DNA from: Segatella copri
GTDB taxonomy: Bacteria; Bacteroidota; Bacteroidia; Bacteroidales; Bacteroidaceae
Length of the DNA: 64,000 nt
Reading direction: 5' to 3'
Assembly: GCF_015074785.1 (NCBI RefSeq)
Contig: NZ_CP042464.1
Span: forward strand, 1,116,001-1,180,000
How positions within the stretch are numbered: the stretch's first letter is position 1; each line of letters begins with the position of its first letter. Under the pieces are notes generated by a model. The model worked only from the letters and a program-made list of their open reading frames with translations. It did no database searches and was not told where the DNA came from. A program made the position numbers and the translations under genes. Shown here piece by piece: positions 26,146 to 34,412 of the stretch.

Positions 26146-27579
26146 ATGAAGAATCAAGAAGAATGTATCTGCGCCCTGGCAACCCCAGCCGGCGGTGCTA
26201 TCGGAATCATCCGACTCAGTGGCTCCGACGCCATTACCCTCACCGACAAAATCTTCCAGTCTGCCAACGGCAAATCCCTGGAAGAAGCCAAGCCCTACAC
26301 CCTGCATTATGGCGAAATCAAGGATAAGGATGGCAACACCATTGATGATGTACTGGTGAGCGTGTTCCGTGCACCCCACAGTTATACAGGCGAGAACTCC
26401 ACCGAGATTTCCTGTCATGGCAGCCGATACATTCTTCAGCAGGTTCTCCATCGCTTTACGGAGGTAGGATGTCGCCAGGCAGAACCGGGCGAATACACCC
26501 GTCGTGCCTATCTCAACGGCAAGATGGACCTCTCCCAGGCAGAAGCCGTAGCTGATCTCATCGCCTCTACCAACAAGGCAACCCACAAGATGGCGCTCAG
26601 CCAACTGAAGGGTCATTTCAGCAACGAACTCTCCCTCCTTCGCGAAAAATTATTAAAGATGACTTCGCTCCTGGAGTTGGAGCTCGACTTCAGCGACCAC
26701 GAAGAACTGGAGTTTGCCGACCGCAGCGAACTCCAGGCACTAGCCGAAGAAATCAATCACAAGATTACCACCCTCGCCCACTCCTTCGAAACCGGCAATG
26801 CCCTAAAGCAGGGAGTAGCCGTAGCCATCGTAGGCAAGACGAATGTGGGCAAGAGCACCCTGCTCAACCGTCTGCTCCACGAGGAGAAGGCAATCGTGAG
26901 CGACATTCACGGAACCACCCGAGATGTAATCGAAGACACCACCCTCATCGACGGAATCACCTTCCGCTTTATTGACACAGCCGGAATCCGCAAGACGGAT
27001 GATATAGTAGAAAACATCGGAATAGAGCGCACCTTCCAGAAGATGGAAGAGGCGAAGATAGTAATCTGGCTATTGGATGAGCAGCCGTCAGCCTCAGAAA
27101 TCGAGGAGATGAAGCAGAAGAACCAGGGCAAGAAGCTGCTGGTAGTATTTAATAAGATGGATAAACTTGAGAATGACAAACTTGCGTTCGATAAATTCAC
27201 CCATTCCTGTGGCTCAGATTCCAGCGAATCAGAAGCCAGCGAAGGAGATTCCAGCGAACCAGAAGCCCCACTCTTCATCAGTGCCCGCACAGGCGAGAAC
27301 GTTTCATCCCTGGAGCAGGCATTAGTAAAAACCGCTGATATTCCTGAGATTACCGAGAACGACGTCATCATAACGAGTGCCCGCCACTACGAGGCCCTTC
27401 TCCGTGCCCACAATTCCCTCTCCCGAGTATTGGAGTCGATGGAAATGGACATGAGCGGCGACATCATCGCCGAAGACCTGAAAATGGTATTGGAAGAATT
27501 GGGCGAAATCACTGGCGGACAGATCAGTAGCCAGGAAACGCTAAATAATATCTTCAAGCACTTTTGCATCGGAAAATAA
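26146..27579 (+). CDS. mnmE: tRNA modification GTPase MnmE (TrmE)
   Basis: MnmE with MnmG installs carboxymethylaminomethyl groups at the wobble uridine U34 of several tRNAs. The 477 residues contain the N-terminal formyl-tetrahydrofolate-binding domain ('ATPAGGAIGIIRLSG'), the helical domain, and an inserted G domain (G1 'GKTNVGKSTLLN', G3 'DTAGIRKT', G4 'NKMD'). The invariant C-terminal 'CIGK' is present. Between G4 and G5 lies an unusual Ser/Glu-rich insertion (about 352-376) coded by an imperfect direct repeat. No unusual start. A hairpin closes the gene. Confidence 0.96.
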   Translation: MKNQEECICALATPAGGAIGIIRLSGSDAITLTDKIFQSANGKSLEEAKPYTLHYGEIKDKDGNTIDDVLVSVFRAPHSYTGENSTEISCHGSRYILQQVLHRFTEVGCRQAEPGEYTRRAYLNGKMDLSQAEAVADLIASTNKATHKMALSQLKGHFSNELSLLREKLLKMTSLLELELDFSDHEELEFADRSELQALAEEINHKITTLAHSFETGNALKQGVAVAIVGKTNVGKSTLLNRLLHEEKAIVSDIHGTTRDVIEDTTLIDGITFRFIDTAGIRKTDDIVENIGIERTFQKMEEAKIVIWLLDEQPSASEIEEMKQKNQGKKLLVVFNKMDKLENDKLAFDKFTHSCGSDSSESEASEGDSSEPEAPLFISARTGENVSSLEQALVKTADIPEITENDVIITSARHYEALLRAHNSLSRVLESMEMDMSGDIIAEDLKMVLEELGEITGGQISSQETLNNIFKHFCIGK

Positions 27580-27585
27580 GTATAA

Positions 27586-27610
27586 ATAGGGAACGCAGCG
27601 CGTTCCCTAT
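27586..27610. terminator. 11-bp hairpin after mnmE
   Basis: ATAGGGAACGC (27586-27596) and GCGTTCCCTAT (27600-27610) pair perfectly around a three-base loop. No T-run follows, so termination may depend on Rho. Confidence 0.55.
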
Positions 27611-27613
27611 CTG

Positions 27614-27754
27614 TTAGCCCCACTCCTTCTTCACATCAAAGCAGGGACAAGCCTTGTTGGCAAACTCATTATGACCATGAATCGTAGCTAATGGATATTC
27701 CTCCTTCAGCTGCTCAATGAGGGCATGAATTAAAGTGCAAAATCGGCTATTCAT
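27614..27754 (-). pseudogene. 3' remnant of a phage-type N-acetylmuramoyl-L-alanine amidase
   Basis: The minus strand codes 'HALIEQLKEEYPLATIHGHN' followed by 'EFANKACPCFDVKKEWG' and a stop. This is the C-terminal end of the amidase_2/PGRP-type enzyme ('HGHNEF' zinc ligand region, 'ACPCFDV') that in Bacteroidetes normally follows an HU_HIG DNA-binding gene and a 'smalltalk' gene. Sequence upstream of about 27731 is unrelated, so roughly two thirds of the enzyme is missing. The residual frame of 46 codons is not likely to be functional. Confidence 0.75.
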
Positions 27755-28387
27755 GGGCTAAAAAAGGGTTTATGTAATCAGGAAACTCTAATTTTCTGTT
27801 TTTCATCGCTGAAAACAGGTATTGGAAGAATGCATAAAAAACGAATGCTATGATTTAAAAAGTAAATATATATTCCATTCATAACCCAACATACAGACTT
27901 TACTTCACACACGAAATATACATACTAAATAGCTATATAGCAATAGATTACCCATTTCCATCTCAGCATTGTTGTTATGTAGTTTCTAGCTTTCCGGACT
28001 ATTACTACGTCAATAATTTGTTAATTGCTAGCAAAGATAATAAAAAGTTGGCAAACCCAAGAATTTTATCACGTTATTTAACGGAAAAATGCAAAATATG
28101 GGGGTTAGGAAGATGTTTTACCCCCTCTTCTAAGGGTAAAAAATGCCCCTCCTCGGACATTAAATTCGCCTCTAACATGACGTATTTTTGACAAATGCAA
28201 CATAAAACAAGGATAAAAATATAGAATCGAACAACATATCAGCTAACTAAAGTGACTTAATATGTAGATAATTATTATACACAAAATATTAGAGTATGAA
28301 TATAATGAAATACGCATAACACACTAATAACCAATACATTCAGACATACACCCAACCTATATCAGGTAAAACTCACAAGTTCATCTA
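27755..28387. other. AT-rich intergenic stretch without recognisable genes
   Basis: About 630 bases with no convincing reading frame, RNA gene or repeat that I can name. It is clearly richer in A and T than the flanks, with short runs of T and G (for example GGGGGTTAGG-like and TACCCCCTC-like tracts near 28100-28145). It probably represents decayed accessory DNA between the amidase remnant and the palindrome. Confidence 0.6.
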
Positions 28388-28550
28388 GCGTGTCATTAAG
28401 GGTCAAGGTCATTAAGGGTCATTTTCATTTTCGGGGGAGAAAACTCCCCTATAGTATATATAAATAAATATTTATATATACTATAGCTCAAAATGACACT
28501 TTCATTTTTCTAAATGACCCTTAATGACACTGACCCTTAATGACACGCTT
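28388..28550. repeat. Nested multi-level inverted repeat (163 bp)
   Basis: Outer arms of 19 bp are perfect (28388-28406 and 28532-28550; core GTGTCATTAAGGGTCA). Inside them lies a second pair carrying the same TCATTAAGGGTCATTT motif (about 28411-28426 and 28512-28529). Then come a small GGGGAG/CTCCCC hairpin (28434-28450) and a perfect AT-only-core palindrome with 18-bp arms (28450-28467 and 28470-28487). No reading frame crosses it. It could be a MITE-like element, a cruciform or an iteron-type site. Confidence 0.85.
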
Positions 28551-28674
28551 GTTTTTCATCCTTACTTTCCCATTGCTGATTGTTTCTGCAATAAAGTTCA
28601 GACAGAAAATCAATAGAACTTATTGTATTACAGCTACTTATAACTTTTCTCGCATAGAAAGTCAGGGTGAAAGC

Positions 28675-28705
28675 TTGCATTCTGCCCGAAAATGTTGTAT
28701 CTTTG
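28675..28705 (+). promoter_or_regulatory. Promoter of the HU_HIG gene
   Basis: TTG (28675-28677) and TATCTTTG (28698-28705) with a 20-base spacer. The leader is about 165 bases and contains short inverted repeats around GGGTCTT (28739-28775). Confidence 0.7.
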
Positions 28706-28877
28706 CACCGGCAATCGAAAGAACAGCCTTTTGTGCCTTGCTCGGGTCTTCTCTTAAGACCAACACGGGTCTTAAATGATGGCAGGCGCCGGTCATCAAT
28801 GAAGACCCCGAAAACGGCAGGAACGGGGCATTCTGGGGAGTTGCAAAACAATGGACTCTAAACATACTACAACGACT

Positions 28878-29552
28878 ATGATTAATTACAGCATCGTAAT
28901 GCGTAGCGTGAACGCAAATCTTCTGGAAATCAACCAGGCTAAGTCACGCATCAACCAGGCAAAGAAGGAGGGTACTACCCCTGACCCAAAGGACCTGGAA
29001 CTCGTGAAGACTGAGAAGCAGAATGCTTTCGCCATCTCACAGTACACTGACATCATGACCATCGAGAAGTTTGCCAAGCACATCACCTCTCATGGTAGTG
29101 TTTATTCGAGAGCCGACATCAGCGCCATCCTCTACATCGCCGTAGACTGCATGCGTGAGATGTTGCTCGATGGCAAGAAGATCCGTCTGGGTGACCTCGG
29201 TGATTTCTCTCTCCTTCTCACCTCGAAGGGTGCCGAGGATGCCGACAAGTTCACCTCGCAGAACATCACCGGTGTGAAGGTTCAGTGGGAACCTGGTCAG
29301 GAGTTCAAGAACCTTCGCGATGACGCCGAGTTCAACCTCGTAGCCAGTCGCAGTGCTCAGGCAGCCGTTATCAAGGCTATTAAGGAGGGTAAGACCAACG
29401 TTGACCTCAACGCGCCAACTACTCCGGATAATACGTCAGGCGGTTCTACCCCAGGCGGTTCAAACACCGGTCAGACGGGCAGCGATGGCCAAGGCTCCGA
29501 ATCAACCGGCAGCACTACCGGCAAGGACGATACTGGCGACGGCCTTGAATAG
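28878..29552 (+). CDS. HU-type DNA-binding protein of the HU_HIG family
   Basis: The ATG at 28878 starts 'MINYSIVMRSVNANLLEINQ', the usual beginning of this Bacteroidetes family; an in-frame ATG at 28851 is less likely. The HU-like part (about 1-125) holds 'ISQYTDIMTIEKFAKHI', 'YSRADISAILYIAVDCMRE' and 'GKKIRLGDLGDFSLLL'. Then come 'FKNLRDDAEFNLVAS' and a Gly/Ser/Thr-rich disordered tail of about 50 residues. Many copies of this gene occur per Bacteroidales genome, usually followed by a small membrane peptide and an amidase, a set with a phage-like flavour. Here the peptide follows but the amidase does not. Confidence 0.85.
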   Translation: MINYSIVMRSVNANLLEINQAKSRINQAKKEGTTPDPKDLELVKTEKQNAFAISQYTDIMTIEKFAKHITSHGSVYSRADISAILYIAVDCMREMLLDGKKIRLGDLGDFSLLLTSKGAEDADKFTSQNITGVKVQWEPGQEFKNLRDDAEFNLVASRSAQAAVIKAIKEGKTNVDLNAPTTPDNTSGGSTPGGSNTGQTGSDGQGSESTGSTTGKDDTGDGLE

Positions 29553-29650
29553 CCCAAGGATAGACTAGCTAGGGTGCTAGCCCCTAGCCCAGCCTATCCG
29601 CCCACAAAAAAAGTCAACATTCAACACTCAACATTCAACATTCAAAAAAA

Positions 29651-29746
29651 ATGAAAGCGAACACTTGGAAAACAATTCTTCAGATAGCCATCAGCATACT
29701 GACCGCTATCGCTACTACGCTCGGAGTAACGAGCTGCATGGGATAA
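29651..29746 (+). CDS. 'Smalltalk' family small membrane protein (31 aa)
   Basis: A 31-codon gene starting 'MKANTWKTILQIAISILT' and ending 'GVTSCMG', with one hydrophobic helix and a closing Cys in a lipobox-like context. It matches the small Bacteroidetes protein called 'smalltalk' in public annotation, which follows HU_HIG genes and precedes an amidase. It is about 100 bases after the HU_HIG stop, preceded by a tract of short CATTCAA-type repeats (29615-29647). The function is unknown; holin-like or signal-peptide-like behaviour are guesses. Confidence 0.75.
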   Translation: MKANTWKTILQIAISILTAIATTLGVTSCMG

Positions 29747-29801
29747 AGAACATGGAGTCCACCTTTTATAATAAGCAGACTCATCCATAAAAATGAAAAT
29801 C

Positions 29802-29845
29802 GACCGCTCACCTCAGAGATATTCCCCGAGGAGAGCGGTCTTTTT
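29802..29845 (+). terminator. Terminator after the smalltalk gene
   Basis: GACCGCTC (29802-29809) and GAGCGGTC (29833-29840) form a stem followed by TTTTT. The inner loop also pairs partly (CCTC...GAGG). Confidence 0.88.
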
Positions 29846-29928
29846 CGTTTCTGCCGAGAATTGTATCACCAGCTTCTTCATAACCATTTACACCAACAGC
29901 TAAAACTTCCTTATAAGACTCTGCATAG

Positions 29929-30996
29929 TTAAGTATGGCAGATGTTTACAACTATCCATTTACCACTTTTTCTACCTCCTTCACGTTTCAAGATTCCCTT
30001 GGCTTGAAGAGCAGCAATATCTCTTTCAATAGTACGTGTCGTAACAGTTTTCTTTCCCGACATTCTCTGCGCCAATTCCGGAATCGTTATTGCCGGATGA
30101 CATTTAACAACAGAAATGATATTCTGCTGACGTTCAGAAAGTTCAATCAGTTTTTCTTTCCCGACATTTTTAAAGTTTTTCCCGACATTTATCACGACAT
30201 CATCATCCATAGATCTTTCATACTGTTCTATCTCAGCCTTAAGATTTTTGATATGTTCTTGAAGCATGAAAGACTGGAATGGTAACATCGACTCTTCTTC
30301 TCGAGATGCATTAAGAGCTTCAATATAAGCTGCCTTATCATCAGTCATTACCTTTGTCGGAACAAGATTAAATTCAAACTGAAGGTGGTTCATGATGAGA
30401 CGCGACATTCTGCCATTTCCATCCACCCAAGGATGGATACTGACAAGGATGTTATGAGCATCGAAGCTCAACAAATATGCATCCATTTCACTCGGGTTTT
30501 CAAGAAGCAATTCACGCCTGCGGTTTATCTCATTGCAGAAATCAGCCAACCTTGCAGGAACCTTCAGAAAGTTCATATAGGAACGTCCACCAGCTCCCGC
30601 TGTGACACCTAATAGACGGAGGTCACCTTTAGAAGAATCGAATTCCCCCTGAAGCGTGCTATAAACGCTGCCGGTATTCTTCATCACCAATGCAGACAAT
30701 TGCTTAAGCATTTCTACAGAAAAAGGTTTGTGCTCCTTAGCCCATCGAATAGATTGCTCATAGGCATGCTTCAAATCAAGATTCATCAACTGCTCTACCA
30801 AGGGTTTACCTTTAGCAGAAATACCTTCATCAAAGAGCAATTGATTCTCTATTTCCGTCACAGTAGAACCTTCTATGGCAGTAGAGTGTGTAATGATGGA
30901 ATACAGATAGAACTTATCGTAATCTATCTGCTGCGAAATACCAAGACTTCTATATTTGTCTAGTACAGCCTGTAATTCTAACACATACTTTTCCAT
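29929..30996 (-). CDS. Fic family protein with intramolecular inhibitory helix and winged-helix tail
   Basis: Fic proteins transfer AMP (or other NMP groups) onto target proteins. I use the ATG at 30996 because the longer frame would run over a -7 box. Residues 38-43 ('STAIEG') match the inhibitory motif [S/T]xxxE[G/N], as in class II Fic proteins. The active-site loop 'HPWVDGNGR' lies at 188-196 with all key residues. The C-terminal 80 residues form a winged helix ('LSERQQNIISVVKCHPAITIP', 'TTRTIERDIAALQAKGILK'), common in Fic proteins that may bind DNA. It is probably self-regulated and not toxic by default. It is monocistronic. Confidence 0.9.
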   Translation of the reverse strand: MEKYVLELQAVLDKYRSLGISQQIDYDKFYLYSIITHSTAIEGSTVTEIENQLLFDEGISAKGKPLVEQLMNLDLKHAYEQSIRWAKEHKPFSVEMLKQLSALVMKNTGSVYSTLQGEFDSSKGDLRLLGVTAGAGGRSYMNFLKVPARLADFCNEINRRRELLLENPSEMDAYLLSFDAHNILVSIHPWVDGNGRMSRLIMNHLQFEFNLVPTKVMTDDKAAYIEALNASREEESMLPFQSFMLQEHIKNLKAEIEQYERSMDDDVVINVGKNFKNVGKEKLIELSERQQNIISVVKCHPAITIPELAQRMSGKKTVTTRTIERDIAALQAKGILKREGGRKSGKWIVVNICHT

Positions 30997-31021
30997 TTTG
31001 CAACTTCTATTTTTTAAGGCA

Positions 31022-31029
31022 CAAAGATA
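31022..31029 (-). promoter_or_regulatory. -7 element (TATCTTTG, minus strand) of the Fic gene
   Basis: CAAAGATA on the plus strand reads TATCTTTG on the minus strand, 26 bases before the chosen ATG. No clear -33 box. Confidence 0.5.
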
Positions 31030-31159
31030 GGTAAAATATGTTAGAAACACGAATGATTATGAAGAAAAATGCAAATTACTCTACATTTTACTAAGATTAT
31101 ATCTACCATACCTTACACCTTTTTGCTTTAAGAGGTCATGAAGTGTCGAATTCATTATC

Positions 31160-31364
31160 GGTCATTAAGGATTTCAGATTATCAAAATATCCCTCTATCT
31201 TATAAAATAAGGTTAAATCAAGTTCGCCCTGCAAACAAAATCCATCCATATAATCACTTTTCTGAATATTTTTTGTATTTTTGCAGATATATTGCGCTGA
31301 TATGGGAGTAGAGCATGGCTTATCCTCCTAGATTACAGGCGCATCATTATCAAATGATTAGAGC
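31160..31364 (+). promoter_or_regulatory. Promoter-leader cassette, copy A
   Basis: The segment begins at a GGTCATTAAGG repeat, contains TATTTTTG (-7, 31276-31283), and continues into an 80-base leader with a TGCGC...GCGCA outer stem and a GCATGGCTTATCCTCCT core. It is repeated almost in full at 36306-36539 before a different gene. It may carry a structured RNA. Confidence 0.65.
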
Positions 31365-32165
31365 ATGAAGAAGATATTATTCCTACACGGATTCTTCGCC
31401 ACGGGCAGCTGTCCGATGGCGAGAGCCTTGAAAGAGGCGTTTGAGGGGACGGCGGTGGTGCTGACTCCCGACCTCCCTTTGCACCCCAAGGAGGCACTGA
31501 AGGAGATTCGCTCCATCATCGACCGGGAACAGCCCGACTTGCTTCTGGGCAACAGCTGCGGCTCTTTCCTCGCCCAGATGCTGGCTCCGGTGGTGGGCAT
31601 TCCTGCCCTGCTCGGCAATCCGTATTTCATGATGACGGAGTTTCTGAAGGAGCGAATCGGCGAGCATGAATACAAGGCACCGAGAAGGGATGGAAATCAG
31701 CGGCTGGTGATTGACGAGGCGCTGATTGAGGAGTTTGCGGAACTGGAAGCCGTGCAGTTTGACCATTGCAACCCCTATTATAAGGATCGTGTGTGGGGAC
31801 TTTTTGGTGAACAGGACACCCTGGCTCACTTCTCCCCTCTCTTCCTGCAGCATTACAATCAAGCCTTCCATTTCCCTGGCGGTCATACGCCTACTGAGCA
31901 GGAGGTGAAGACCTGGTACGCTCCCCTTGCCCAGAAAATGCTGATGGAGTTTTCTGCAAAGGAAGAAAGATATTTCCAGCACTTTAAGGGTGGCAAATAC
32001 AGGTTCATCCATTCTGCCTTCGACTCCGAGACTCAGGAGCGCATGGTGGTTTATCAGGCTCGCTATGGAGACCAAGCCTATTGGGTAAGACCGGAAGATA
32101 TGTTCTTCGGGAAAGTAACAAGGGACGGCAGAACTTTCAATCGTTTCACGGAAATAGATAAATAA
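31365..32165 (+). CDS. YqiA/UPF0227-like esterase fused to a DUF1653 domain
   Basis: The N-terminal 190 residues form an alpha/beta hydrolase of the YqiA/YcfP type: 'FLHGFFATGSCP', nucleophile elbow 'GNSCGS' (G-x-S-x-G), acid in 'FGEQDTLAHF' and His in 'PGGHTP'. The C-terminal 60 residues ('HFKGGKYRFIHSAFDSETQE' ... 'WVRPEDMFF') form a DUF1653 domain, a small barrel often found alone. Together they suggest hydrolysis of a small ester or thioester. A thioredoxin gene starts two bases after the stop, so the two genes are surely cotranscribed. It is driven by cassette A. Confidence 0.85.
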   Translation: MKKILFLHGFFATGSCPMARALKEAFEGTAVVLTPDLPLHPKEALKEIRSIIDREQPDLLLGNSCGSFLAQMLAPVVGIPALLGNPYFMMTEFLKERIGEHEYKAPRRDGNQRLVIDEALIEEFAELEAVQFDHCNPYYKDRVWGLFGEQDTLAHFSPLFLQHYNQAFHFPGGHTPTEQEVKTWYAPLAQKMLMEFSAKEERYFQHFKGGKYRFIHSAFDSETQERMVVYQARYGDQAYWVRPEDMFFGKVTRDGRTFNRFTEIDK

Positions 32166-32167
32166 TT

Positions 32168-32467
32168 ATGGAGACATTTAATAATGTAATAAACAGTGGC
32201 CAGCTTGTTCTGGTCGATTTCTTTGCCACCTGGTGCCAACCTTGCAAGGCGATGCACCCCATTCTGGAGCAGGTAAAGAGTGTATTGGGCGACCGCATCC
32301 GAATCATCAAGGTGGATGTAGATAAGTACGGCGTAACAGCAAGCCAATACCGCATTCAATCCGTGCCTACGCTGATGCTTTTCCGAAACGGAGAAGTATT
32401 GTGGCGCACAAGCGGTGTGGTAGATAAAGCCGAACTGCTGGCTACGCTTGATCCATTCTTGATATAA
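32168..32467 (+). CDS. Thioredoxin, active site WCQPC
   Basis: A 99-residue single-domain thioredoxin: 'LVLVDFFATWCQPCKAMHPI', cis-Pro in 'QSVPTLMLF', and 'GVVDKAELL' at the end. The active site has Gln instead of the usual Gly (WCGPC), which may alter the redox potential. It is cytoplasmic (no signal). It follows the YqiA-DUF1653 gene with a two-base gap and precedes a flavin reductase, so this looks like a small redox operon. A truncated copy of the 5' half of this gene lies at 39078-39254. Confidence 0.92.
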   Translation: METFNNVINSGQLVLVDFFATWCQPCKAMHPILEQVKSVLGDRIRIIKVDVDKYGVTASQYRIQSVPTLMLFRNGEVLWRTSGVVDKAELLATLDPFLI

Positions 32468-32534
32468 AAGATGAAAAGAATAATCTTATGCGCATAATAG
32501 GAAACTTATAATAACAATATAAAGTACGAAGTAT

Positions 32535-33098
32535 ATGAAAAGTTTTGCACCAAAGCCGTGGTTTGCACCACAGCCTGTGCTGATTATCGGCACATATAAT
32601 AAGGATGGAGTTGCCAACGCAATGAACGCTGCCTGGGCAGGACAGTGGGACATGAAGGAGATTATGATCTCGATGGGAAACCACGTCACCACAGACAACC
32701 TGAAGCTTGGCGGCGAGTTTACCGTTGCCTTCGCTACCAAGAAAACCATGGTGGCTTCTGATTTCGTGGGCATTGTTTCTGCCAAGAACGACCCGAAGAA
32801 GATGGAAAAGACGGGATGGAACATCGAGAAGGCGACTATGGTCAACGCTCCTGTGTTCACCGATTTCCCAATGACCCTGGAGTGCCGCATCAAGGAGAAG
32901 TACGACGAAAGCGAAACCGGTTATTATCTCGTTGCCGAAATCGTCAATATTCTTGTAGATGAGAAATATCTGGCTGAAGACGGATATCCAGACATGGAGA
33001 AGATGGAGCTGATTGTCTTCGACCCTATTCATCATAGCTATATCCAGCTGGGCGAGAAAGTCGGAAACGCTTTCTCCGACGGCAAGGCTTTGAAATAA
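32535..33098 (+). CDS. Flavin reductase-like FMN-binding protein (flavoredoxin type)
   Basis: A 187-residue split-barrel flavoprotein: 'APQPVLIIGTYNKDGVANAM', 'WAGQWDMKEIMISMG', 'EFTVAFATKKTM'. Such proteins bind FMN and shuttle electrons or reduce flavins. It has no signal peptide. It stands 67 bases after the thioredoxin gene and may be part of the same redox unit. An exact reaction cannot be deduced. Confidence 0.88.
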   Translation: MKSFAPKPWFAPQPVLIIGTYNKDGVANAMNAAWAGQWDMKEIMISMGNHVTTDNLKLGGEFTVAFATKKTMVASDFVGIVSAKNDPKKMEKTGWNIEKATMVNAPVFTDFPMTLECRIKEKYDESETGYYLVAEIVNILVDEKYLAEDGYPDMEKMELIVFDPIHHSYIQLGEKVGNAFSDGKALK

Positions 33099-33126
33099 TC
33101 AACGTAATTTTAACGACTCAGAAACA

Positions 33127-34166
33127 ATGAATCCAATAGCAATACGCCTGCTTTCGCAGCAGCTCATCTGCCCTCAATTTGATACTCCCCAAAAGGTGGT
33201 GTCTCATTTTGGAGCCATGCAAGCCCAGGATTACCGAATGGTAAGATGGGCTGTGACGATGCGTACTCGCAAACCTTCTTCCTTCGCATTCAAGAATGCA
33301 TACGATGAGGGTGAGATAGTCCGTCTTCACCTGCTGCGTGGCACTTGGCAACTGGTTTCAAATGAAGACTATTGGTGGATGCTGGACCTGATTTCACCTA
33401 AGGCAACTTCTGTTGTAAAAGGATGGATGAAGAGCAATAAAATCAGCATCGATGATTCTGAGCTCAATCTGATTCACGAGATATTTGTTCAAAAACCGAT
33501 GAGATGCAGTCTGTAACAAGCAAAGACCTGAACGAGGCTTTGCTCGAAAAGGGCATCATCATGGACAGTCATCGCCTATCCTACCACATTCGCTTTAACG
33601 AATTGAACGGTACTTTTTGCAGCGGCAGTCTTCTTCCAACAAAGGCAACATACAGTCTCACGGAGAAGAAGATTCCCCGAACTGCCAGGCTGGAACGTGA
33701 TGAAATGCTGATGCTTCTGGCAAGAAAATATTTTCAGAGCCATTCGCCAGCCACATTCGAAGATTATGTCTGGTGGTCAGGACTGAGCACTTCTGATTGC
33801 CAACGAGGCATTGAGTTGCTTGGTTCAGAACTGAGGATTGAAAAATGGAAAGACTATCGGTTCTATCTGCATGAATCATGTCGAACACGTGGATTCAGAA
33901 GTGGAAAGACTCATCTGATTGCTCCCTTTGATGAATATCTGATTGGTTATAAAAGCCGGGAATTAGTAATCCATCCACATCAAATGCCGTCTGCATACAC
34001 TAATAATGGCATTTTCTTTCCTGTTATCGCCCATGATGGCAGAATTTGCGGCAACTGGAATCCTTGGGAGAAAAATCTCAACATCAGTTACTTTGATTCG
34101 ACAGAAAAAGATTTGTCATTTGAGAAGCAATGGAAAATATTTAATGGAACGATAAAGAAGAAATAA
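33127..34166 (+). pseudogene. AlkZ-like winged-helix DNA glycosylase gene, split by a frameshift
   Basis: The first part (33127-33516) reads 'RLLSQQLICPQFDTPQKVV', 'MQAQDYRMVRWAVTMRT' and 'VRLHLLRGTWQLVS', which is the HTH_42/AlkZ family that removes bulky alkylated or cross-linked bases ('QAQD' and 'H-x-x-R-x-T' motifs). It continues in another frame at about 33498-34166 ('LNEALLEKGIIMDSHRLSYH', 'IAPFDEYLIGYKSRE'). Adding one A to the A5 tract at 33491-33495 would restore one continuous frame. So it is either a recent pseudogene, a slippage-controlled gene or a sequencing error. The repaired length (about 345 residues) is normal. Confidence 0.85.
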
Positions 34167-34400
34167 ATGACTATTGATACAACAAACCTCTGCTCGCATC
34201 TTCAAAAAAAGTTGTTTGAACCTGAGGGCGTATATTATCCTATCTGGCAAGCCATGCAGAACGATAAGGAGTTGACTGCCGCGGTTCGTTCACGACAGCT
34301 TCATATTTATCGTAATGGTAAAAAGATTCTCATTCTCGCTGGCAAGGCTCAGCCGAAGATTATCAGAGAGGATAAACTGAATGAATTGATAAAAATATAA
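34167..34400 (+). CDS. Small hypothetical protein, possibly a fragment
   Basis: I do not recognise this 77-residue protein. It begins directly after the stop of the AlkZ-like gene, and the next gene begins 12 bases later, so it sits inside an apparent operon. It has a basic C-terminal half ('RSRQLHIYRNGKKILILAGK'). It could be an intact small protein or the N-terminal stump of a larger one; the frame simply ends at 'LNELIKI'. Confidence 0.55.
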   Translation: MTIDTTNLCSHLQKKLFEPEGVYYPIWQAMQNDKELTAAVRSRQLHIYRNGKKILILAGKAQPKIIREDKLNELIKI

Positions 34401-34412
34401 AGAACGAAGCTT

